Positions 57,661 through 64,000 of a stretch of 64,000 bases of DNA are shown one piece after another (positions within the stretch are counted from its first letter, which is position 1; the number at the start of each line of letters is the position of its first letter). The translations under genes were made by a program, and so were the position numbers. The notes under the pieces were generated by a model. The model was not told where the DNA came from and made no database searches. It saw nothing but the letters and a program-made list of their open reading frames with translations. Origin of the DNA: Halobellus sp. MBLA0158. Lineage in GTDB: Archaea; Halobacteriota; Halobacteria; Halobacteriales; Haloferacaceae. Location of the stretch: NCBI RefSeq assembly GCF_041477585.1, contig NZ_JBGNYA010000001.1:1736001-1800000 (forward strand). Reading direction: 5' to 3'.

Positions 57661-60051
57661 ATGACCTGCACGCTCTGTGACCTTCCGACGCCCGATCCGC
57701 CCCTCACCGACCCCGAGGTCCCCGGCGAGTACTGCTGTCGGGGCTGTCTGGAGGTCGCGCGGACGGTCGAGGACCCGACGGACGTCGACGGCGAGACGGC
57801 CGCCGAGCCGGTCGACGCCGGCCCCGACGACGCCGAGGGGGAGACCGCCTTCCTCTCGGTGTCGGGGATGCACTGTGCGACCTGCGAGGCGTTCATCGAG
57901 TCCCGCGCGACCGACCGCGCGGGCGTCCGGTCGGCCTCGGCGAGCTACCCGACCGAGACGGTCAAGGTGACCTACGACCCCGACGAGACCGACCGCGAGG
58001 CGATCGCGGCCGCGATCAGCGGGCTGGGCTATCGCGCCGACGCCAGGGACGTCGGCGACGACGCGGACGAGACGGTCTCGACGGGGCGCCTGCTCGTCGG
58101 CGGCTTCTTCGGGATGATGACGATGCTGTGGTACCTCCTCTTCCTGTACCCCGTCTATCTGGGGGTCTCGCCGGAGCTGTTGCTGTTCGACCTCTCTGGC
58201 TCGGCCGGCGCGTACCTCGTCGCGAACGTCTGGCTGATGGCGACGGTCGTGCTCAGCTACACCGGCTACCCCCTGTTCCGCGGCGCCTACGTGAGCCTCC
58301 GAGCCGGCCACCCGAATATGGATCTGCTGGTCGCGCTCGCGGCGGCCGCCGCCTACGCGTACAGCACCGTCGTCGCCCTGGTCGGCGGGATGGAGGTGTA
58401 CTTCGACGTGGCTGTGGTGGTGGTGCTCGCGGTCGCCGTCGGCAACTACTACGAGGGGGCAATCAAGCGCCGCGCGGCGGGGCGACTCGCCGACCTGACC
58501 GCCGAGCGCGTCAGCGAGGCGCGCCGACGGACCGACTCGGGCACCGAGGTCGTCGACGTCGAGTCGCTCGCGCCCGGCGACGAGGTCGTGGCGACGGCGG
58601 GCGACCGCGTCCCCGTCGACGGGCCGGTCGTCGAGGGGCGGGCGACCGTCGACGAGTCGCTCGTGACCGGGGAGTCGACGCCCGTCGCCAAGGAGCCCGG
58701 CGACGAGGCCATCGGCGGCGCCGTCGTCGTCGACGGCCGCCTCGTCGTCGCCGTCGAGGCCGGCGAAGAGAGCACGCTCGACCGCGTCGTGCGGACGCTC
58801 TGGGACGTCCAGAGCACGCGCCCCGGCGCCCAGCGGCTCGCGGACCGCATCGCGGCCGTCTTCGTGCCGCTCGTGTTCGTGCTCGCGGGGATCGCGACGG
58901 CCTGGCAGCTCTTCGCCGGCGCCCGGCCGGGGGCCGCGCTGCTCGTCGGCCTCTCCGTGCTCGTGGTGTCGTGTCCGTGCGCGCTCGGCCTCGCCACGCC
59001 GCTTGCGGTCGCCCGCGGCGTCCGCGAAGCGCTCGACGCCGGCGTGGTGATCACGGACGCGTCGGCCTTCGAGGCGGCGCCCGACGCCGACACCGTCGTC
59101 TTCGACAAGACCGGGACGCTCACGACGGGCGAGATGCGGATCCTCGACCGCGTCGGCGACGACCGCGTGCCCGCCCGCGCGGCGGCGATCGAGCAGTACG
59201 CCGACCACCCCGTCGCGGCGGCGATCGTCGACGACGTCGACGACGCCCTCCCGTCGGTCGCGGACTTCGAGCGCGCGCCCGGTCGGGGCGTCACGGGACG
59301 ATTGGACGCTCGGACAGACGGCGCCACGCAGCGGACCGACGAGACGGCACGGCGCGCCGACGGCGTCGCGGTCGCCGCCGGGAGCCTCGACCTCTTCGAG
59401 TCGCGGGACTGGGAGATCCCCGAGACGTACGCCGAGCGCGCCCGCGAGGCCAGCGCCGAGGGGAACGTCCCTGTCCTCGTCGGCTGGGACGGGCGCGTCG
59501 AGGGCGTGCTCGTGGCCGGCGACCGCCCGCGCCCGGAGTGGAAGGCCGTCGTCGACGACCTCGCCGCGGACAGGCGGGTCGTCGTGCTGACCGGCGACGA
59601 CTCGGCGGCCGCGGCGCGCTTCCGGGCGCACGACGGCATCTCAGAGGTCTTCGCGGGCGTTCCGCCGGAGGGCAAGACGGCCGTCGTCGAGCAGTTCGCC
59701 GGCGACGGGACCGTCGCGATGGTCGGCGACGGCGTCAACGACGCGCCCGCGCTGGCCGCCGCCGACCTGGGCATCGCCCTGGATCACACGGCGCTGGCCG
59801 CCGGCGCAGCCGACGCCGTCGTCACGACCGAGGACCTGACGGCCGTGCCGGCGGTGTTCGACCTGACCGCGGCGACGAACGGCCGCATCAAGCAGAACCT
59901 CGGCTGGGCGTTCGTCTACAACGCCGTCGCCCTCCCGCTGGCGGTCGCGGGGGCGCTCAACCCCCTGCTGGCGGCGGTCGCGATGGGGACGAGCAGCCTC
60001 CTCGTCGTCCTCAACTCCTCGCGCTCGCTCTTATCCGAGACGGAGGAGTGA
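57661..60051 (+). CDS. Copper-translocating P1B-type ATPase (CopA/CcoI-like)
   Basis: The 796 residues start with a Cys-rich motif (C3, C6, C25, C26, C29), then an HMA domain with GMHCATC (C72, C75). The membrane part contains the CPC metal site at C438-P-C440. Catalytic D482 is in DKTGTLT, followed by HP in YADHPVAAA and hinge GDGVNDAPALAAAD. The unusual N-terminal Cys cluster is the CcoI-type ferredoxin-like or metal-binding extension. It exports Cu+ to the outside, supplying the oxidase or relieving copper stress. Confidence 0.92.
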   Translation: MTCTLCDLPTPDPPLTDPEVPGEYCCRGCLEVARTVEDPTDVDGETAAEPVDAGPDDAEGETAFLSVSGMHCATCEAFIESRATDRAGVRSASASYPTETVKVTYDPDETDREAIAAAISGLGYRADARDVGDDADETVSTGRLLVGGFFGMMTMLWYLLFLYPVYLGVSPELLLFDLSGSAGAYLVANVWLMATVVLSYTGYPLFRGAYVSLRAGHPNMDLLVALAAAAAYAYSTVVALVGGMEVYFDVAVVVVLAVAVGNYYEGAIKRRAAGRLADLTAERVSEARRRTDSGTEVVDVESLAPGDEVVATAGDRVPVDGPVVEGRATVDESLVTGESTPVAKEPGDEAIGGAVVVDGRLVVAVEAGEESTLDRVVRTLWDVQSTRPGAQRLADRIAAVFVPLVFVLAGIATAWQLFAGARPGAALLVGLSVLVVSCPCALGLATPLAVARGVREALDAGVVITDASAFEAAPDADTVVFDKTGTLTTGEMRILDRVGDDRVPARAAAIEQYADHPVAAAIVDDVDDALPSVADFERAPGRGVTGRLDARTDGATQRTDETARRADGVAVAAGSLDLFESRDWEIPETYAERAREASAEGNVPVLVGWDGRVEGVLVAGDRPRPEWKAVVDDLAADRRVVVLTGDDSAAAARFRAHDGISEVFAGVPPEGKTAVVEQFAGDGTVAMVGDGVNDAPALAAADLGIALDHTALAAGAADAVVTTEDLTAVPAVFDLTAATNGRIKQNLGWAFVYNAVALPLAVAGALNPLLAAVAMGTSSLLVVLNSSRSLLSETEE

Positions 60052-60138
60052 CTCGGCCAACGGGCAGGGAGATAGCGGAGCCCGGTACGGGGAACCGGGA
60101 GCTACAAGTCGCGAGCGCCCAAGGATCGGATAGCTCCG

Positions 60139-60639
60139 ATGATCGAGGAGGCCCCCTCCGCGGACCTCGACGGCTTCCGCCCCGGCGACCCGTACGACCT
60201 CGACCTCCCCGAGCGGTGGTCGGCGCAGTACCGGGACCGGACGGCCGTCTACGAGAACGACCGCGGCGACCACCGCGTCCGCATCGTCGAGTTCTCGAAG
60301 GGGCTCTCGCTGTACTGGTGGGTCGACGTGTACGTCGGCGACGAGGAGTGGCGCCGTCAGGAGGTCGGCCTCGGCGAGAGCTACACCGACCCCGACGACG
60401 CCGTCGCGGCCGTCGAGTCGTACCTGGCGGTCGTCGCCGAGACGGCCCCCGATTCCGATTCCGATTCCGGTTCCGGCTCCGGACTCGATGACGCAACGGC
60501 CTCGAACTCGGACGCGCTCGCGAGGACGCACCTGCCGGGCCCCGAGGGCTGGACGCTTGAGGACGCGGTCCCCGACGGTGCCGGCGAGTCGGCCAGAGAG
60601 GGGAGCGACGGCCCTGACCGCACCGACTCCGAGCGGTAG
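60139..60639 (+). CDS. Uncharacterised haloarchaeal protein with Ser-Asp repeat tract
   Basis: The 166 residues have a compact N-terminal domain (about 15-100) with YENDRGDHRVRIVEFSKGLS, LYWWVDVYVGDEEWRRQEVG and DAVAAVESYLA. It is followed by an SDSDSGSGSG tract encoded by hexanucleotide repeats, and an acidic tail. No catalytic residues or membrane helices are seen. It is preceded by 87 bp from the ATPase and followed by a universal stress protein gene. Confidence 0.68.
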   Translation: MIEEAPSADLDGFRPGDPYDLDLPERWSAQYRDRTAVYENDRGDHRVRIVEFSKGLSLYWWVDVYVGDEEWRRQEVGLGESYTDPDDAVAAVESYLAVVAETAPDSDSDSGSGSGLDDATASNSDALARTHLPGPEGWTLEDAVPDGAGESAREGSDGPDRTDSER

Positions 60640-60714
60640 GCGTCGGCGAGACGTCGCAGCGCTCGCACCGCGGGAGGGGCGGAATTTTTCCCGGCACCCG
60701 CCGAACGGTCGCGT

Positions 60715-61569
60715 ATGACCCGAGAGCCGCCGATCGACGTCGGTCGGATCCTGGTGCCCATCGACGGGCGCGAGAGCGCGCTCCCCGCGCTCGATCACGC
60801 CGTATCGCTCGCGGACGAGACGGGGGCGAGCGTCCACCTCCTGGCCGTGGTCGATCCGTACGGCCTGTCGAGCGTCACAGAGCGGACGGAGGTCGAAGCG
60901 GACCTCGAAGACGCCGTCGCCGACGCCGCCGCCCGGGTGCAGGACGCGGGCGTCGCGGTCCGCACCGCCGTCGAGTCCGGGTTCCCCCACGAGGAGATCC
61001 TCGAATACGTCGACCGCGAGGGGATCGACTTAGTCGCGATGGGCACCCACGGCCGCACCGGGCTGGACCGCTACCTGCTCGGCAGCGTCGCCGAGAAGGT
61101 CGTTCGCCTCTCGCCCGTGCCCGTTCTCACCGTCCGGCCGGACGCCGCCGGCGAGCGGCCCTACCGCGACGTCGTCGTGCCCACCGACGGCAGCGACGCT
61201 GCGGCCCCCGCCGAGCGCTGGGGTGTCGGCGTCGCCGCTCGGTCCGAGGCCGCCGTTCACGCCCTCTCGGTCGTGCCGCGGGAGCCGATCCGGTCGAGCG
61301 AGACGCGCGCCGCGTACGAGGACGCCGCGGAGGCGGCGATCGAACGCGTTCGGGCCCGCACCGACGACATCGGCGTCGCGTTCGACGGCGCGGTCGAACA
61401 CGGCGTGCCGCACCGCGGGATCCTCGACTACGCCGACCGGACCGGCGCGGACCTCGTCGTGATCGGTACCCACGGCCGCACCGGCGTCGAACGGTTCGTC
61501 CTCGGGAGTGTCGCCGAGAAGGTCGTGCGGCTCTCGGAGACGCCGGTGCTCGTCGTGCCCTCCGAGTGA
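60715..61569 (+). CDS. Universal stress protein with two UspA domains
   Basis: The 284 residues hold two tandem UspA folds, each ending with the ATP-binding loop: [20 protein letters not shown] (about 105-124) and [20 protein letters not shown] (about 249-268). Both have the G-x2-G-x9-GS pattern of ATP-binding members. The two halves resemble each other, suggesting an internal duplication. The role is a stress-related regulator or chaperone, with no detail available. Confidence 0.88.
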   Translation: MTREPPIDVGRILVPIDGRESALPALDHAVSLADETGASVHLLAVVDPYGLSSVTERTEVEADLEDAVADAAARVQDAGVAVRTAVESGFPHEEILEYVDREGIDLVAMGTHGRTGLDRYLLGSVAEKVVRLSPVPVLTVRPDAAGERPYRDVVVPTDGSDAAAPAERWGVGVAARSEAAVHALSVVPREPIRSSETRAAYEDAAEAAIERVRARTDDIGVAFDGAVEHGVPHRGILDYADRTGADLVVIGTHGRTGVERFVLGSVAEKVVRLSETPVLVVPSE

Positions 61570-61644
61570 CGGCCCGTACGAGCCGGAGATGAACGCACCG
61601 CCGCGAAACGTCACGCTTACTCCCGTCGCTCGCAACGCTCGGGT

Positions 61645-62643
61645 ATGGCCGTCCCCTGCGTCCGCGTGCCGACGAGCCGGGGCGAGGAGACCCGGAGCGC
61701 CCTCGCCAAGCGCGATCTCCTCGACCGCGAGCGCGAGATCACCGCCGAGGGAGGCGCGCTCTACATCCCCGTGACGGACCCGGCGGCCGTCCCCGACGAC
61801 TTCGAGGTCGTCGACTACGACGCCCCGCAGCGGGAGACACAGACCTCCCCCGCGGACCTTCTCGGCTTCGAGCCGTCCTACGAACGGCTCGGCGACATCG
61901 TCATCCTCGACGAAGACGACGACGAGCGCGCTCGCCGAATCGCCGACGCGGTCGTCGAGTCCGACCTCCGCGCGGCGACGGTCGTCAACCGCGCCTCCAA
62001 GGTCCGGGGGGAGCTCCGGGTCCGCGACTGGGACGTGCTGGCGGGCGAGTCGACCGAGACGGTCCACCGCGAGTACGGCTACGAGTTCGCCCTCGATATC
62101 GCCGAGGTGTACTTCTCGCCGCGTCTCGCGACCGAACGCCACCGGGTGATCGAGCAGGTCGGAGCCGAAGAGCGCGCCGTGGATATGTTCGCCGGGGTCG
62201 GCCCCTTCGCGGTCCCGATGGCCGGCCGCGGCGCCGCGGTCGTCGGCTGCGACCTCAATCCGGCGGCCGTCGAGTACCTGCGGGAGAACGCCCGTCGGAA
62301 CGGCGTCGACGAGCGGCTCACCGCCATTCACGGCGACGTCCGCGCGCTCCCCGACGAACACGGCTACGCGGACTGGGCCGACCGCCTGGTGATGAATCTC
62401 CCGCACAGCGCCGACGACTTCCTGGACACGGCGGTCGCGCTCGCCGGCGAGGAGTGCGTCCTCCACTACTACGACATCCAGCACGAGGACGACCCGTTCG
62501 GACCGGGCGAGCGGGCGATCCGCGCGGCCGCCGAGGCCGCCGAACCAACCTACGACGTCGCCGTCGAGACCGAACGCGTCGTCCGCTCGTACGCGCCCCA
62601 CGAGTACAACGTCTGTCTCGACGTCCGCCTCACGGCGCGGTGA
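61645..62643 (+). CDS. trm5: tRNA (guanine(37)-N1)-methyltransferase Trm5
   Basis: The 332 residues have an N-terminal D1/D2 region (RVPTSRGEETRSALAKRDLL) and a class I methyltransferase domain. SAM binding is by DMFAGVGPFAVPMA, GCDLNPAAVEYL and HGDVRALP. The NLP motif (MNLPHSADDFL) replaces NPPY, which is typical of Trm5. It methylates G37 next to the anticodon, preventing frameshifts. A tRNA-Thr gene lies just downstream. Confidence 0.9.
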   Translation: MAVPCVRVPTSRGEETRSALAKRDLLDREREITAEGGALYIPVTDPAAVPDDFEVVDYDAPQRETQTSPADLLGFEPSYERLGDIVILDEDDDERARRIADAVVESDLRAATVVNRASKVRGELRVRDWDVLAGESTETVHREYGYEFALDIAEVYFSPRLATERHRVIEQVGAEERAVDMFAGVGPFAVPMAGRGAAVVGCDLNPAAVEYLRENARRNGVDERLTAIHGDVRALPDEHGYADWADRLVMNLPHSADDFLDTAVALAGEECVLHYYDIQHEDDPFGPGERAIRAAAEAAEPTYDVAVETERVVRSYAPHEYNVCLDVRLTAR

Positions 62644-62690
62644 TTCGGAAGCCTTTTCTTCGTCATCGAAGTACGGTTGAGTGCGTCCGT

Positions 62691-62763
62691 GCCGGAGTAG
62701 CTCAGCTGGCAGAGCGATTCCTTCGTAAGGAATAGGCCGAGGGTTCAAATCCCTCCTCCGGCT
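62691..62763 (+). tRNA. tRNA-Thr (anticodon CGT)
   Basis: The cloverleaf folds cleanly. Acceptor GCCGGAG pairs with CTCCGGC. The D-stem is GCTC/GAGC-like. The anticodon stem is ATTCC/GGAAT with loop TTCGTAA giving anticodon CGT (codon ACG). The T-arm GAGGG-TTCAAAT-CCCTC follows. The discriminator is T, CCA is not encoded and there is no intron. Confidence 0.95.
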
Positions 62764-62797
62764 CTTCTGACGGAACAAAGCGGAGTTGGAGAGCCGC

Positions 62798-62847
62798 GAG
62801 AGGGATTTGAATCAGGCAGGAGCTCCGCTCCGACCGTGGTTCAAATC
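62798..62847. repeat. tRNA-derived inverted fragments downstream of tRNA-Thr
   Basis: GAGGGATTTGAA (from 62799) is the reverse complement of the tRNA T-arm TTCAAATCCCTC, and GGTTCAAATC (62838-62847) repeats it forward. Together they form an inverted repeat about 50 bp long. The fragments look like remnants left by integration or excision of a mobile element at the tRNA 3' end. Confidence 0.55.
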
Positions 62848-62946
62848 TCCACCTCTGACTCTCTCTGCGCCGACGTGATAGCGTGAATCCGCGGCCGTCA
62901 CGTCAACGATCGAAACATACAGGTCCTCGCCCGAGTAGGGCGAACT

Positions 62947-63399
62947 GTGCGCCGTCTCTCGATCGCGTTCGTGCTCATTCTGGTGCTCTGCGCCCTGACC
63001 GTCGGCTTCGGCGTGCAGTTCAACGGCAGCGACGTATATCCCGATGCCGCGGCCATCGACGCCGACTACGCGGCTCACGTCGGCGAGCGCGCGCACCTCT
63101 GGACGGAGGCCGTCGGAACCGAGAACGGGAGCCTCCTCGTCGAGACTGAGGGGCTCCATCTCCGTGTTTCAGATCCGTCACCGGCGGCCGTCGAGATCGG
63201 CGATCACGTCCAGATCTACGGGATGCTCGGTCCCGATCGACAGTTCGAGACCGAGAACTACCACGTACAGTCCGCCGGCGGCGTCTGGTATATGTACGGC
63301 GTCTCGGTCGTCGGGATCGCGCTCGCGGCCGTGCTGTTCCTGCGGCGGTGGCGGATCGACCTCGACCACTGGCGGTTCGTTCCCCGCGGAGGCGAGTGA
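62947..63399 (+). CDS. Membrane protein with extracytoplasmic OB-like domain
   Basis: The 150 residues have an N-terminal membrane segment (about 4-22) and another near 112-132, with a basic cytosolic tail. The region between (GERAHLWTEAVGTENGSLLV, LRVSDPSPAAVEIGDHVQIYG) reads as a five-strand OB-like barrel. The start is a GTG at 62947. The stop overlaps the next ATG (TGATG), so it is coupled to the YdjM-like gene. Confidence 0.72.
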   Translation: MRRLSIAFVLILVLCALTVGFGVQFNGSDVYPDAAAIDADYAAHVGERAHLWTEAVGTENGSLLVETEGLHLRVSDPSPAAVEIGDHVQIYGMLGPDRQFETENYHVQSAGGVWYMYGVSVVGIALAAVLFLRRWRIDLDHWRFVPRGGE

Positions 63400-63875
63400 T
63401 GCCGGACCTCCTCACTCACGTCCTGCTGGCGTACGCCGCCGCCGGCCTCCTCGCCTGGCGGACGCGGTTCCCGGAGCGGTACGTCCCGGTCGTCTGCGTG
63501 GGCGCGACGATGCCAGACGCGATGAAGGCCGCCGTCGTCGCCGACGTGGCGAGCGGCAGCGCCTTCGGCGTGCCGTACTCGTTCTGGGGGCTGCACACGC
63601 TCGGTGGAGTGGCGGTTCTCGGCGGGATCGGCGCGCTGACGATCCGGAGCGCCGATCGGCGGGCCGCGCTGGGCGCGCTCGTCGCCGGCGGCATCGGCCA
63701 CCTCGTCCTCGACCTGTTCGTGATCCGCGTCGACGGACTCGGGCCGCCGTACCTGTTCCCGCTCACGGGCTGGCTGCCGCCGGCCGGCAATCTGTACGCC
63801 AGTTCGGATCTGTGGCCCGTCGCCGTCGCCCTGGCCGTGGCCGTGCCGGTCTGGATCGCCCGCGAGGTGTGGTGA
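63399..63875 (+). CDS. YdjM-like membrane-bound metal-dependent hydrolase (DUF457)
   Basis: The 158 residues have four membrane helices. Possible metal ligands lie in PDLLTHVLLAY, CVGATMPDAMK, HTLGG and GHLVLDLF, the usual pattern of the LexA-regulated YdjM/DUF457 family. The activity is unknown. It overlaps the preceding OB-like membrane protein by 1 nt, and the two probably function together. Confidence 0.78.
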   Translation: MPDLLTHVLLAYAAAGLLAWRTRFPERYVPVVCVGATMPDAMKAAVVADVASGSAFGVPYSFWGLHTLGGVAVLGGIGALTIRSADRRAALGALVAGGIGHLVLDLFVIRVDGLGPPYLFPLTGWLPPAGNLYASSDLWPVAVALAVAVPVWIAREVW

Positions 63876-64000
63876 TCGTCGGACTACTGGATATCGTATT
63901 TAATATCTAAGCAGATCGATTTCAAGCCTGCAGAATGCATTCTATCGAGGTTTGAGTAATATTCCACACCTGATTATCTGTTTTGATATTACTATGCCAA
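63876..64000. other. AT-rich right edge with no gene seen
   Basis: The last 125 bp are very AT-rich compared with the rest (for example TATTTAATATCT at about 63897-63908), suggesting a promoter region or the edge of an island whose genes lie beyond the window. Confidence 0.45.

Noticed and set aside
56644..59631. A 995-codon open frame on the minus strand across the copper ATPase
   Set aside because: It mirrors the ATPase gene. High-GC haloarchaeal genes leave long antisense frames, its product is Arg/Ala/Asp-rich without motifs, and the plus-strand gene has all P-type ATPase motifs.
1..64000. CRISPR arrays, insertion sequences, prophage or replication origin
   Set aside because: No regularly spaced repeats, transposase, integrase, capsid gene or orc1/cdc6 gene with origin repeats were found.

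Overview
The window is a GC-rich segment of a haloarchaeal chromosome. The proteins are strongly acidic. Many genes start leaderless, with a TATA-like element about 27 nt upstream of an ATG or GTG. Diagnostic archaeal or haloarchaeal genes include transcription factor TFB, MBF1, GTP cyclohydrolase III, DpsA, two-subunit 2-oxoacid:ferredoxin oxidoreductase, halocyanins, a PGF-CTERM-anchored binding protein, Trm5 and an Htur_1727-type protein. Species cannot be named from sequence alone. Apart from one tRNA-Thr there are no rRNA genes, CRISPR arrays or intact insertion sequences. Most of the window looks like ordinary chromosome; one low-GC patch (about 34.4-35.35 kb) looks acquired.

Layout. 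0-6.6 kb: truncated winged-helix regulator, aspartoacylase-like hydrolase, macro-domain protein with an overlapping small Cys/His protein, inositol-monophosphatase-family enzyme, DUF2071 protein, CopD-like membrane protein and two membrane PH-domain (bPH2) proteins. 6.6-11.4 kb: dabB-dabA inorganic-carbon uptake pair with twin palindromes upstream and an Lrp regulator. 11.4-17.4 kb: KDPG-type aldolase, ABC-2 exporter, PQQ-type sugar dehydrogenase and an Old Yellow Enzyme homologue. 17.5-23.8 kb: DpsA, a very long hairpin, GTP cyclohydrolase III, HAD phosphatase, DJ-1/PfpI, OsmC, metallo-beta-lactamase-fold hydrolase and FAH-family hydrolase. 23.8-31.1 kb: a metal-box-controlled GMC/gluconate-dehydrogenase-like pair, then hisC, an AK6-type kinase, a CDP-alcohol phosphatidyltransferase, zinc-ribbon protein, MBF1, triosephosphate isomerase and a DICT-domain protein. 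31.1-44.8 kb: HerA-like ATPase, DinB, CAP protein, Lrp, korAB, chorismate synthase, P5C-dehydrogenase-like ALDH, class III aminotransferase and EPSP synthase.

45-60 kb holds the most coherent functional block. It starts with a divergent vitamin B12 uptake locus (btuF / btuCD) and a TFB gene. A respiratory neighbourhood follows: a free halocyanin, an AhbC-type radical SAM haem-pathway enzyme overlapping an Htur_1727 family partner, a five-cysteine mini-protein, a ba3-like oxidase (subunits I and II) and a membrane protein carrying two almost identical halocyanin domains. Divergent from that operon lie a TauE/SafE-like protein and a CopA/CcoI-type copper P-type ATPase. Copper supply, haem synthesis, electron donor and terminal oxidase therefore sit together. 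60-64 kb carries a universal stress protein, Trm5, tRNA-Thr(CGT) with tRNA-like debris behind it, and two membrane-associated proteins.

The points most worth a second look are the duplicated-halocyanin oxidase subunit, the AhbC/Htur_1727 pair, the 82-nt hairpin at 18.5 kb, the palindromic operators of dabB, dpsA and tfb, the DtxR-like box before the GMC dehydrogenase pair, and a candidate leaderless micro-ORF or structured RNA at 44.88 kb.
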